From assembly GCA_903889795.1 (NCBI GenBank), contig CAISYW010000118.1, forward strand, positions 1 through 11,973: a DNA stretch of 11,973 nucleotides, in the 5' to 3' direction. The position numbers were made by a program, and so were the translations under genes. The notes beneath the pieces were generated by a model. The model made no database searches. It had not been told where the DNA came from and saw nothing but the letters and a program-made list of their open reading frames with translations. Shown here piece by piece: positions 7,002-11,973 of the stretch; the first letter of the stretch is position 1, and every line of letters starts with the position of its first letter. The stretch is from an uncultured Chlamydiae bacterium. GTDB lineage: Bacteria > Chlamydiota > Chlamydiia > Chlamydiales > SM23-39.

Positions 7002-7037
7002 CTATGTCACATAGTAACTTCAAATGAGGCTATGTGA
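7002..7037 (+). promoter_or_regulatory. Palindrome plus overlapping inverted repeat masking the alpA-like ribosome site
   Basis: CTATGT-C-ACATAG (7002-7014) is a 13-bp palindrome. Its right half extends to TCACATAG (7007-7014), which is also perfectly complementary to CTATGTGA at 7030-7037, the bases leading into the start codon. The Shine-Dalgarno TGAGG (7025-7029) lies between the two arms. The two hairpins exclude one another, so the site could be a protein operator, a translation switch, or both. Confidence 0.5.
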
Positions 7038-7246
7038 TGAAAAATATAACAGCTTTTCTAAGAGACACCGAAGCCGCTGTCCGATATGGCGTGAGCCGTC
7101 CTACCATATGGCGATGGGCCAGAAACGGCAAGTTTCCCAAACCAGTCAAACTTGGGGCTGGCTCGACTCGCTGGCGTTCCTCTGATCTAGAGGCATGGGA
7201 ACAAAGTCAAATTGAGAATATCGCTTCTCGCGGCGCCAATTTCTAA
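7037..7246 (+). CDS. AlpA-family helix-turn-helix transcriptional regulator
   Basis: A 69-residue DNA-binding protein of the AlpA/excisionase-like MerR-type HTH group. The core AAVRYGVSRPTIWRWARNG (13-31 from this start) is the recognition helix-turn-helix, followed by KFPKPVKLGAGSTRWRSSD, the wing and the conserved RW-dLeaW ending. In P4 and related satellites AlpA proteins control the integrase or excision, and some act as recombination directionality factors. A GTG at 7034 would add one residue, but ATG 7037 has the better spacing (7 bases) from GAGG at 7026-7029. The upstream palindromes are candidate autoregulatory sites. The next gene starts 14 bases after its stop. Confidence 0.9.
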   Translation: MKNITAFLRDTEAAVRYGVSRPTIWRWARNGKFPKPVKLGAGSTRWRSSDLEAWEQSQIENIASRGANF

Positions 7247-7260
7247 TCGGACGGCGAGCC

Positions 7261-8151
7261 ATGTCTAAACTTCCATACGTTTTTCTTGCTCTACCGCATG
7301 AGTTTTTGACAGACGATTTTTTAAAAGATCCTGTCATGATGCGCTTTGTTGTATGGATGTTCAAACGTATCTCTCCCAACCCTTCGTTTGTTCCCTTGAA
7401 GGGGTTGAGCAAGCAACTGCTCCTTGATCCATTTGAATTCATGTTTGGTAGAGAAACATGCGCCTTGGCTGCGGGAATCTCCTTCAAAAACGCGCGTACA
7501 AGGCTAGAACAGCTAATCGGCCTTGGATATATCAAGAAAGTGGCCGGCAAAGGGGCCAGCACTTATTCGGTTTATTGCCTTGAGACAAGGGCGCTTCGTC
7601 AGAGCGTTAACGGCCAGCAAAACGAACAGCAACTAGAACAGCAGACAGGCCAGCGAACTGGCCACAATCTAGAAGCGCAGACCCAAGATCTTAAAATTAT
7701 AAAAGAGACGCCTAACGTTATCTCGAAAACAGTCGATAGGTCGCCTTTTTCAGACAAACAGAAAAGGGATCTTCAGGGAGTGCTTGCATATTGCCAAGAT
7801 AAGGAGCTTCGGATTTCAGAACGCGCTTTGAGAAGATGGATTCGTCTCTATGAATCGGAGCGTATAACGGATCACCTCTCATTGTTGCTAAAGGGGATCG
7901 ATGGAATTAAAAAACCTGAAGCATGGATGGAAGTAGCTTTGAAAGAAAATTATTCTAACCAGAATAGCAACATCAAAGAGAATCGCCTTTTTACGGAGGG
8001 CTTTGTGCGAAGACATAACTGGACTGATATCAAAATAACGCAATCCTACTGCACCCATCCGCCTTCCAGAAAAGATTACTCGTTTAAACTGCCTCCAGAA
8101 GATTTTCGAGAAATGTTGGTCGATTGCTACGAGCAGTACCGCCAAAATTAG
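7261..8151 (+). CDS. Winged-helix-like, possibly replication-associated protein
   Basis: A 296-residue protein in three parts. Residues 1-110 look like a winged helix: the segment RETCALAAGISFKNARTRLE (64-83) reads as HTH, and LIGLGYIKKVAGKGASTYSV (85-104) as the wing. Residues about 115-150 form a Q/T-rich linker. Residues 155-296 form a second, helical charged domain with several Trp and Arg (RALRRWIRLYESE). This N-terminal wHTH, flexible linker and C-terminal domain layout is common in phage and plasmid replication initiators and in DnaD/O-like loaders, and the position after an AlpA gene fits. I did not recognise a specific family, so replication is an inference. No strong Shine-Dalgarno precedes the ATG, and coupling to the AlpA gene 14 bases upstream is likely. 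Confidence 0.78.
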   Translation: MSKLPYVFLALPHEFLTDDFLKDPVMMRFVVWMFKRISPNPSFVPLKGLSKQLLLDPFEFMFGRETCALAAGISFKNARTRLEQLIGLGYIKKVAGKGASTYSVYCLETRALRQSVNGQQNEQQLEQQTGQRTGHNLEAQTQDLKIIKETPNVISKTVDRSPFSDKQKRDLQGVLAYCQDKELRISERALRRWIRLYESERITDHLSLLLKGIDGIKKPEAWMEVALKENYSNQNSNIKENRLFTEGFVRRHNWTDIKITQSYCTHPPSRKDYSFKLPPEDFREMLVDCYEQYRQN

Positions 8152-8161
8152 GAAAAAAAGT

Positions 8162-8677
8162 GTGGAAGCAAAGATTCAATCTCCTGAAAATTCAGGAAAA
8201 ATACAGGCGAAGGGGAAATATAAGAAGGGATGCTCAGGCAATCCGAATGGGAAGCCAAAAGGCGCTCGAAATAAATCTACTCTGGCAGCAGAGGTTCTTT
8301 TAGAAGGTTCTTTAGACAAAATATGCAAGAAAGTCGAAGAAGAGGCTTTAAACGGCAACATGCAGGCTGCGAAAATGATTTTGGAGAGATTTTTGCCGCC
8401 AAGAAAAGATCGCTGCATCGAAATCGCCCTTCCCCCGATAGATACCTTCAAGGATGTGCTCAATGCCGTTGGATTTATCGTCAATGCAGTAGGAAACGGC
8501 AAGATCACTCCTTCTGAGGGGGAATTGCTCGCTAAAACGGTAGAAAGCTATTCAAAGGCTTTAGAAGCTTGCGAATTCGAATCCAGGCTGAAGAACTTAG
8601 AAGAAAATCTAAACGATAGGTGTAAACACGAAGCCAGTGAACAGAAAACGAGTGGAGGCGCTGGAAAAGATCTGTAA
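8162..8677 (+). CDS. DUF5681 domain-containing protein
   Basis: A 171-residue protein whose N-terminus has the DUF5681 signature: KGCSGNPNGKPKGARNKST (22-40), a Gly/Pro/Lys/Arg-rich motif followed by a helical region (42-80) containing AAKMILERFLPPRKDR. The remaining part is helical with a charged tail (137-171). DUF5681 proteins are common in prophages and integrated elements, often close to packaging genes, but their biochemical role is not settled. A DNA-binding or small-terminase-like role is only a suggestion. It starts with GTG, 10 bases after the previous stop, with AGGA at 8150-8153 eight bases upstream, so it belongs to the same operon. Confidence 0.85.
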   Translation: MEAKIQSPENSGKIQAKGKYKKGCSGNPNGKPKGARNKSTLAAEVLLEGSLDKICKKVEEEALNGNMQAAKMILERFLPPRKDRCIEIALPPIDTFKDVLNAVGFIVNAVGNGKITPSEGELLAKTVESYSKALEACEFESRLKNLEENLNDRCKHEASEQKTSGGAGKDL

Positions 8678-8849
8678 ACCAGGGAAGCAAAAGCCCTCTT
8701 ATGCTCTGGTCATATACAGCCCTGTAATATCGGATCAAATTTCAACACTCGAGGTAGATGCTGATTTTGTCGTGGCTTTGCCTGACAACAGAAGAGGTGA
8801 TCTCAAAGGGGAAATACCCGAAGGAGGGTACAAGGTGTTTTTTGACTAA
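8637..8849 (+). CDS. Small hypothetical protein overlapping the DUF5681 gene
   Basis: A 70-residue ORF that starts inside the last 41 bases of the DUF5681 gene in another frame. The start is GTG at 8637, or GTG at 8652 (residue 6). The sequence looks like a real compact domain: a beta-strand-like SYALVIYSPV (21-30), then DADFVVALPD (41-50) and EGGYKVFF near the end. There is no membrane segment or known motif. No clear Shine-Dalgarno is present, so it would depend on coupling from the overlapping gene. It ends the plus-strand operon. Confidence 0.55.
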   Translation: MNRKRVEALEKICKPGKQKPSYALVIYSPVISDQISTLEVDADFVVALPDNRRGDLKGEIPEGGYKVFFD

Positions 8850-8850
8850 G

Positions 8851-8879
8851 TTGTTTAAAATCTTTTTTCCCAATATGCT
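8851..8879 (+). promoter_or_regulatory. Candidate promoter of the dinD-like gene
   Basis: TTGTTT (8851-8856), 17 bases and TATGCT (8874-8879) form a plausible sigma-70-type promoter in the 62-base gap before the DinD gene. No CTG-N10-CAG LexA-type box is visible in the gap. Confidence 0.35.
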
Positions 8880-8911
8880 TTATTGCATTTTATGAATTCT
8901 CGAGAGGGCGT

Positions 8912-9775
8912 ATGGAAAAAGATGATGATAATAGCCTGATTCCTAACAAGCTGTCGTTCGAAGATTTAAAGCAGGTCAATCAGCATGGGATTGAATATTG
9001 GAGCGCCAGAAGTTTGCAGCCTTGCCTCGGCTATTCCCAATGGCGACGATTTGAAAATGCCATTCAAAAAGCTAAAGAATCTTGCAAACAGTCTGGAAAC
9101 GATCCAAGCCATCACTTTGCCGGCGCCGGCAACCCAATAACTAGTGGGAAAGGACGCACTCAGGTTGTTGAGGATTACCATCTTTCGCGTTTTGCCTGTT
9201 ATCTTATCGCTCAAAATGGAGACTCTAGAAAGCCCGAAATTGCCCACGCTCAAAAGTACTTTGCGATTCAAACTCGACGCCAAGAGCTTACCGATGCAGT
9301 CATTGCCGATCTCGAACGACTAGAGTTGCGCAAACAAACTTCCCAGGATTTCAAAGCCCTTTCTGGAGCAGCCCGCGAAGCCGGTGTCCAAAATAAAATG
9401 TTCGGAATCTTTCATGATGCCGGCTACAAAGGGCTCTATGGAGGACTTGGGTCCGATGCAATCAAAGCTCGTAAAGGGATCGACCCCAAAGAACAGCTGA
9501 TGGATCGGATGGATAGAACTGAGCTTGCTGCTAATCAGTTCCGGATGACGCAAACAAGAGAAAAGCTCAAACGCGAAAATATCAAGAATCAAAGAGACGC
9601 TATTGAAGCTCACGAAACGGTAGGCAAAGAAGTTCGAGCTGCTATTGCCAAGATTGGCGGTACTCCACCCGAAAATATTCCTCCCGCCGAACACATTAAA
9701 AAAGTAGAAAAACGTTTAAAAACAACTAGACCCAAGCTGATTCTTGATGAGAAGGATTCGGGTTACGGCAACTAA
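8912..9775 (+). CDS. dinD: DinD-family DNA-damage-inducible protein
   Basis: A 287-residue protein close in length to E. coli DinD (about 275). It has the family hallmarks: FEDLKQVNQHGIEYWSAR (16-33), LGYSQWRRFENAIQKA (39-54), then YHLSRFACYLIAQNGD (89-104) with KPEIAHAQKYFAIQTRRQEL (107-126). The C-terminal third is a charged helical region ending in a Pro-rich and Lys-rich tail. In E. coli DinD is an SOS-induced protein reported to inhibit RecA-mediated strand exchange. An element carrying it might modulate host recombination. The start has AGAGGG at 8903-8908, three bases before the ATG. It has its own possible promoter and stands apart from the upstream operon. No SOS box is seen, so damage control here is not shown. 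Confidence 0.9.
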   Translation: MEKDDDNSLIPNKLSFEDLKQVNQHGIEYWSARSLQPCLGYSQWRRFENAIQKAKESCKQSGNDPSHHFAGAGNPITSGKGRTQVVEDYHLSRFACYLIAQNGDSRKPEIAHAQKYFAIQTRRQELTDAVIADLERLELRKQTSQDFKALSGAAREAGVQNKMFGIFHDAGYKGLYGGLGSDAIKARKGIDPKEQLMDRMDRTELAANQFRMTQTREKLKRENIKNQRDAIEAHETVGKEVRAAIAKIGGTPPENIPPAEHIKKVEKRLKTTRPKLILDEKDSGYGN

Positions 9776-9867
9776 ATTCCCTCGACAATTCTGATCCCTG
9801 TAGTGATTGAGATATTGGACGATCTGGCGAATTTTCAGCACGCGTTCATGTTTCGAGGTCGGTTACA

Positions 9868-9890
9868 TCACTCCCATTTAAAGGGAGTGA
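9868..9890. terminator. Perfect 8-bp hairpin between convergent genes
   Basis: TCACTCCC (9868-9875), loop ATTTAAA and GGGAGTGA (9883-9890) form a perfect stem. It covers the last codons and stop of the alpha/beta hydrolase and lies about 90 bases after the dinD stop. It could slow transcription from either side, but neither strand has a T-tract after it, so calling it a terminator is uncertain. Confidence 0.3.
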
Positions 9891-11352
9891 CTAAACAATC
9901 ACAAATCCGTTTTCGATCAATATGGCTGATAAAAAAATCTCCCTCTTTTTCTCCTACTGAATCGAGAGCTTCCCGATAACATTCTGTGGCAAGTTCGCGC
10001 CGTCCTAAAATGTCAAGAACATGTCCTTGCAATGTTTTAATCCCAAAACCCCATTCAAACCACTGTTTAGAATCATGACAACGCATAGAATACTCCAATT
10101 TCTGCAAGGCAATGAAACATTTATCATCACCTCGTTTTGCGCTGAGCATTTCGCCGACAATGTTAGCCCAAAAATCAACATCCAAAATATTTTTGGTTAG
10201 CGCTTCTTCGTAATAATCCGAATAAGAACCTCCCTTTACTGCAATCATTCGTAATAATTCGGATGCTTCGACAGGCCATTCAATTCTGTGTCCAGGTTTA
10301 TATGAAATCTGTTGTCGACTGGACGATTCCAAAAATTGTCTCAGTATAGAAAAGAAGCGGTCTGATTCATCATGAAATATACAATGGCTCGACCGCTCGA
10401 AAAGCTCAAATTGACCATGCGGATGATTATGCCGCATCGCATCAACCTTATCTACATCCCATGTTAAGTCCCATTTACCTTCCATGACTAGGGTCGGAAT
10501 TTCAAAATCATCAAATTTTCCATCCAAACCAATTTTTTCCATATCTCTGCCAATCAATTCTCTAAATCCGGGCGACGGACTCCATTCGTATCGACTCTGT
10601 AAAGCTGATTCTTCCAGGGTGGGTTGATAAAGATTTTGTCGTTTCCAGTCGCCAGCTAGAGTGCTGTTATAAAGAATTTGAATTTCATTTAAACTCGTGT
10701 TCGATTGGATTCTTCTAATGGCGCTTACTTCATCTTCAGACATAAATAATTGTTCTCGGTCGGGTTTTAATTTTACGTTTTTCAACGCATCAGCAGATGC
10801 TACCAAAACCAACCCAGAAACATGTTCTGGATAAGTCAGCGCGTAACATTGCGCTAATAACCCGCCATATGACCAACCTAAGACAGCCCAACGATCAATG
10901 TGATAAGCCTTTCGTAAAGATTCGATGTCTTCTACGGCTTGTTGAATTGTATAGGTCTTTCCTGTTTCGTCCTTGCTGGAGAGCCCAGTGCCTCTTTGGT
11001 CATAATAAATTAGATGGGCAAAATCTTTAGCTTTAGAAAAATAAGGATGAAAACAATGATGCGTTCCACCTGGACCACCATTTATTAACAACAGAGGAAC
11101 ACCCGCCCCTTCTTCTTCGGAATATAAGCTACCTGACTCAACAGCTATAGAATGTTTGGCAAGACCACCAATTTTGTTGCATAAGCAGGGTGGATTCGGT
11201 ACATCAAGAATCAATTTTTGAGGAATAGAGACAACACGATCGAAAATCATGTTTACAGGATGAAACTCTTCATGATTAACAACCTTTGTTTGAATTACCT
11301 CGTAAGCCGAGGTTGGAGAAGAATTTCCTAATAAAATGTTAGCCAAGCTCAC
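9868..11352 (-). CDS. Alpha/beta hydrolase, proline-iminopeptidase-like, with C-terminal helical extension
   Basis: A 494-residue protein (from GTG 11352) with an alpha/beta hydrolase core at about 65-345. It shows an NGGPGG oxyanion loop (91-96; HGGPG in classic enzymes), DQRGTGLS (118-125), the nucleophile elbow GWSYGG (159-164, Ser161), Asp295 in EGKWD and His323 in SSH. The triad is complete, so it should be an active serine hydrolase, perhaps an aminopeptidase or esterase. Proline iminopeptidases are usually about 300-320 residues. The extra 150 C-terminal residues are helical, with one stretch (443-463) resembling a tetratricopeptide repeat. GTG 11352 lies inside the Shine-Dalgarno-like AGAGGTGA, so TTG at 11346-11344, five bases after GAGG, is the likelier start. 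It runs opposite to the flanking genes and may be element cargo. Confidence 0.85.
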   Translation of the reverse strand: MSLANILLGNSSPTSAYEVIQTKVVNHEEFHPVNMIFDRVVSIPQKLILDVPNPPCLCNKIGGLAKHSIAVESGSLYSEEEGAGVPLLLINGGPGGTHHCFHPYFSKAKDFAHLIYYDQRGTGLSSKDETGKTYTIQQAVEDIESLRKAYHIDRWAVLGWSYGGLLAQCYALTYPEHVSGLVLVASADALKNVKLKPDREQLFMSEDEVSAIRRIQSNTSLNEIQILYNSTLAGDWKRQNLYQPTLEESALQSRYEWSPSPGFRELIGRDMEKIGLDGKFDDFEIPTLVMEGKWDLTWDVDKVDAMRHNHPHGQFELFERSSHCIFHDESDRFFSILRQFLESSSRQQISYKPGHRIEWPVEASELLRMIAVKGGSYSDYYEEALTKNILDVDFWANIVGEMLSAKRGDDKCFIALQKLEYSMRCHDSKQWFEWGFGIKTLQGHVLDILGRRELATECYREALDSVGEKEGDFFISHIDRKRICDCLVTPFKWE

Positions 11353-11372
11353 CTCTTAATTTATGATATAAG

Positions 11373-11401
11373 ATATTAACAAAACAAACCAAACGCAACA
11401 A
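11373..11401 (-). promoter_or_regulatory. Candidate promoter of the alpha/beta hydrolase gene
   Basis: On the minus strand TTGTTG (11401-11396), a 17-base spacer and TAATAT (11378-11373) give a good sigma-70-type promoter. The expected transcript start is about 15-20 bases before the gene's start codon. The rest of the 11353-11521 gap is AT-rich and holds a divergent promoter candidate. Confidence 0.45.
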
Positions 11402-11460
11402 CATAATTCGTTAATTTAAATAAAAGACATTCCATCTCTTCGTAAAACAGTTTTTTGCTG

Positions 11461-11488
11461 TTGTATTCTTGCTGAGTTTGGCTATACT
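11461..11488 (+). promoter_or_regulatory. Candidate promoter of the NNPGN-motif gene
   Basis: TTGTAT (11461-11466), 16 bases and TATACT (11483-11488) form a plausible promoter 33 bases before the ATG at 11522. It faces away from the hydrolase promoter, making this a divergent control region. Confidence 0.42.
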
Positions 11489-11513
11489 TTTCTATCAGAA
11501 CATTTTAGGGTTG

Positions 11514-11527
11514 ATTCATTAATGAAT
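11514..11527. promoter_or_regulatory. 14-bp perfect palindrome over the start codon
   Basis: ATTCATTAATGAAT is identical to its reverse complement and covers the ATG at 11522-11524. It could be a repressor site or a translation-blocking hairpin, though an AT-only core makes chance origin possible. Confidence 0.3.
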
Positions 11528-11973
11528 TTTGTAAGAGCAGAACAAGGAGTTCCGGCCGCAGGATATACCATAGGGACAGTACGCTATTATGATACAGAAG
11601 GCAACGTCCTCATTAGGTTTGAAGGAAGCAAGGCTTGGCGATGCAATAACCCTGGCAACATGAAATATAAACGTGGCGGATTTGGTATGCGACATGGTGG
11701 CATCGGACACGCTTTAGCCATGGTAGTATTTCCTACAGAAGAGGTCGGAAGAAGGGCATTGATCGCGAGACTAAAAAGCCCAGAATTTCTCATATTAACG
11801 ATCGAGGAATTCCCAAGCATTTGGGATAAAGAAAATGAAACAAATTACCGTCAGTTTATTTTGAATAAAACACGTCTTTCTCCGAAACGGAAGATTGAGA
11901 GTTTGACGAAAGAGGAATTCGAGTCTTTTCGCAAAGCCATTGAAAAAATGGAAGGCTGGGAAGCGGGCTGGGA
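11522..11973 (+). CDS. NNPGN-motif protein, putative cell-wall-hydrolase-like (3' end cut off)
   Basis: The frame is open from ATG 11522 to the end of the window: 150 codons plus two bases, with no stop. Residues 35-46 read GSKAWRCNNPGN, the hallmark of a family usually written WRNNNPGN. It continues with a Gly-rich loop (51-62) containing RHGGIG, then FPTEEVGRRALIARL (70-84) and a C-terminal helix with AIEKMEGWEAGW. Members of this family occur in phages and as secreted proteins, and have been linked to lysozyme or glucosaminidase-like activity. I hold that function loosely. An Asn is replaced by Cys41. There is no signal peptide. An AGGG at 11507-11510 is 11 bases from the ATG, a rather long spacing. 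The family's usual length suggests only a short part is missing. Confidence 0.7.
   Translation, partial: MNFVRAEQGVPAAGYTIGTVRYYDTEGNVLIRFEGSKAWRCNNPGNMKYKRGGFGMRHGGIGHALAMVVFPTEEVGRRALIARLKSPEFLILTIEEFPSIWDKENETNYRQFILNKTRLSPKRKIESLTKEEFESFRKAIEKMEGWEAGW

Larger units (their letters stand above)
3677..11973. mobile_element. Integrated satellite-like or integrative element, left end (right end outside window)
   Basis: The left boundary is the truncated tRNA-Pro fragment. Inside are a tyrosine integrase, an AlpA-type regulator, a winged-helix-like protein, a DUF5681 protein and DinD, all typical of phages, satellites and integrative elements. No second copy of the tRNA sequence appears further right in the window, so the element probably runs past 11973. 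Genes after 9868 could instead be host genes if the far attachment site was lost. No structural phage genes, relaxase or type IV secretion genes are visible, so how it would transfer is unknown. Confidence 0.6.

Noticed and set aside
7648..7663. GGCCAG-CGAA-CTGGCC hairpin as a replication origin structure
   Set aside because: It is a single short hairpin within the Q-rich linker coding region, with no iterons or AT-rich unwinding segment nearby.
9780..9858. CCTCGA...TCGAGG inverted repeat in the gap after dinD
   Set aside because: Six base pairs separated by 67 bases are expected by chance; nothing else is visible in this 92-base gap apart from the neighbouring hairpin.
1..11973. CRISPR array, insertion sequence or rRNA
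   Set aside because: No regularly spaced repeats, transposase-like protein or rRNA sequence was seen on either strand.

Overview
The window looks like a piece of a chromosome of an intracellular, environmental-Chlamydiae-type bacterium carrying the left end of an integrated mobile element. The phylum is an inference. It rests on the moderate GC, on two chromosomal genes encoding apparently exported proteins, and on a tRNA-Pro 3' end whose discriminator base is followed by T residues instead of an encoded CCA, which argues against gammaproteobacteria such as Legionella. No species can be named.

Region 1 (1-3676) is chromosomal backbone. A class I/II aminotransferase (+) converges on, and overlaps by 10 bp, a two-gene minus-strand operon. 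That operon encodes a HAD-family phosphatase with an N-terminal signal sequence and, upstream of it, a large unrecognised protein with a signal-peptide-like segment and HD-like motifs.

Region 2 (3677-3911) is the junction. A 47-bp fragment of a tRNA-Pro(GGG) gene, from the anticodon stem to the discriminator base, lies on the minus strand. Its 5' half is missing. This is the expected remnant when a tyrosine integrase inserts an element into the 3' half of a tRNA gene. The geometry puts the element to the right and predicts that the rebuilt intact tRNA lies beyond the window. Next to the fragment are tandem 11-bp repeats that could be integrase or accessory-protein sites.

Region 3 (3912-8849) is the element's core, all on the plus strand. 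It holds a PIN-like putative nuclease with a very long internal insertion, a tyrosine integrase and an unknown 197-aa protein, chained by 4-nt ATGA overlaps. After an intergenic segment rich in inverted repeats come an AlpA-type regulator, a winged-helix-like protein with a Q-rich linker, a DUF5681 protein and a small overlapping ORF. The order int, alpA, replication-like HTH protein, DUF5681 resembles a phage satellite or small integrative element more than a full prophage. No capsid, portal or large terminase gene is visible.

Region 4 (8850-11973) is probable cargo: a DinD-family protein (+), a proline-iminopeptidase-like alpha/beta hydrolase with a C-terminal helical extension (-), and a divergent gene cut by the window edge that carries the NNPGN motif of a putative cell-wall-hydrolase-like family. 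Where the element ends to the right cannot be seen.
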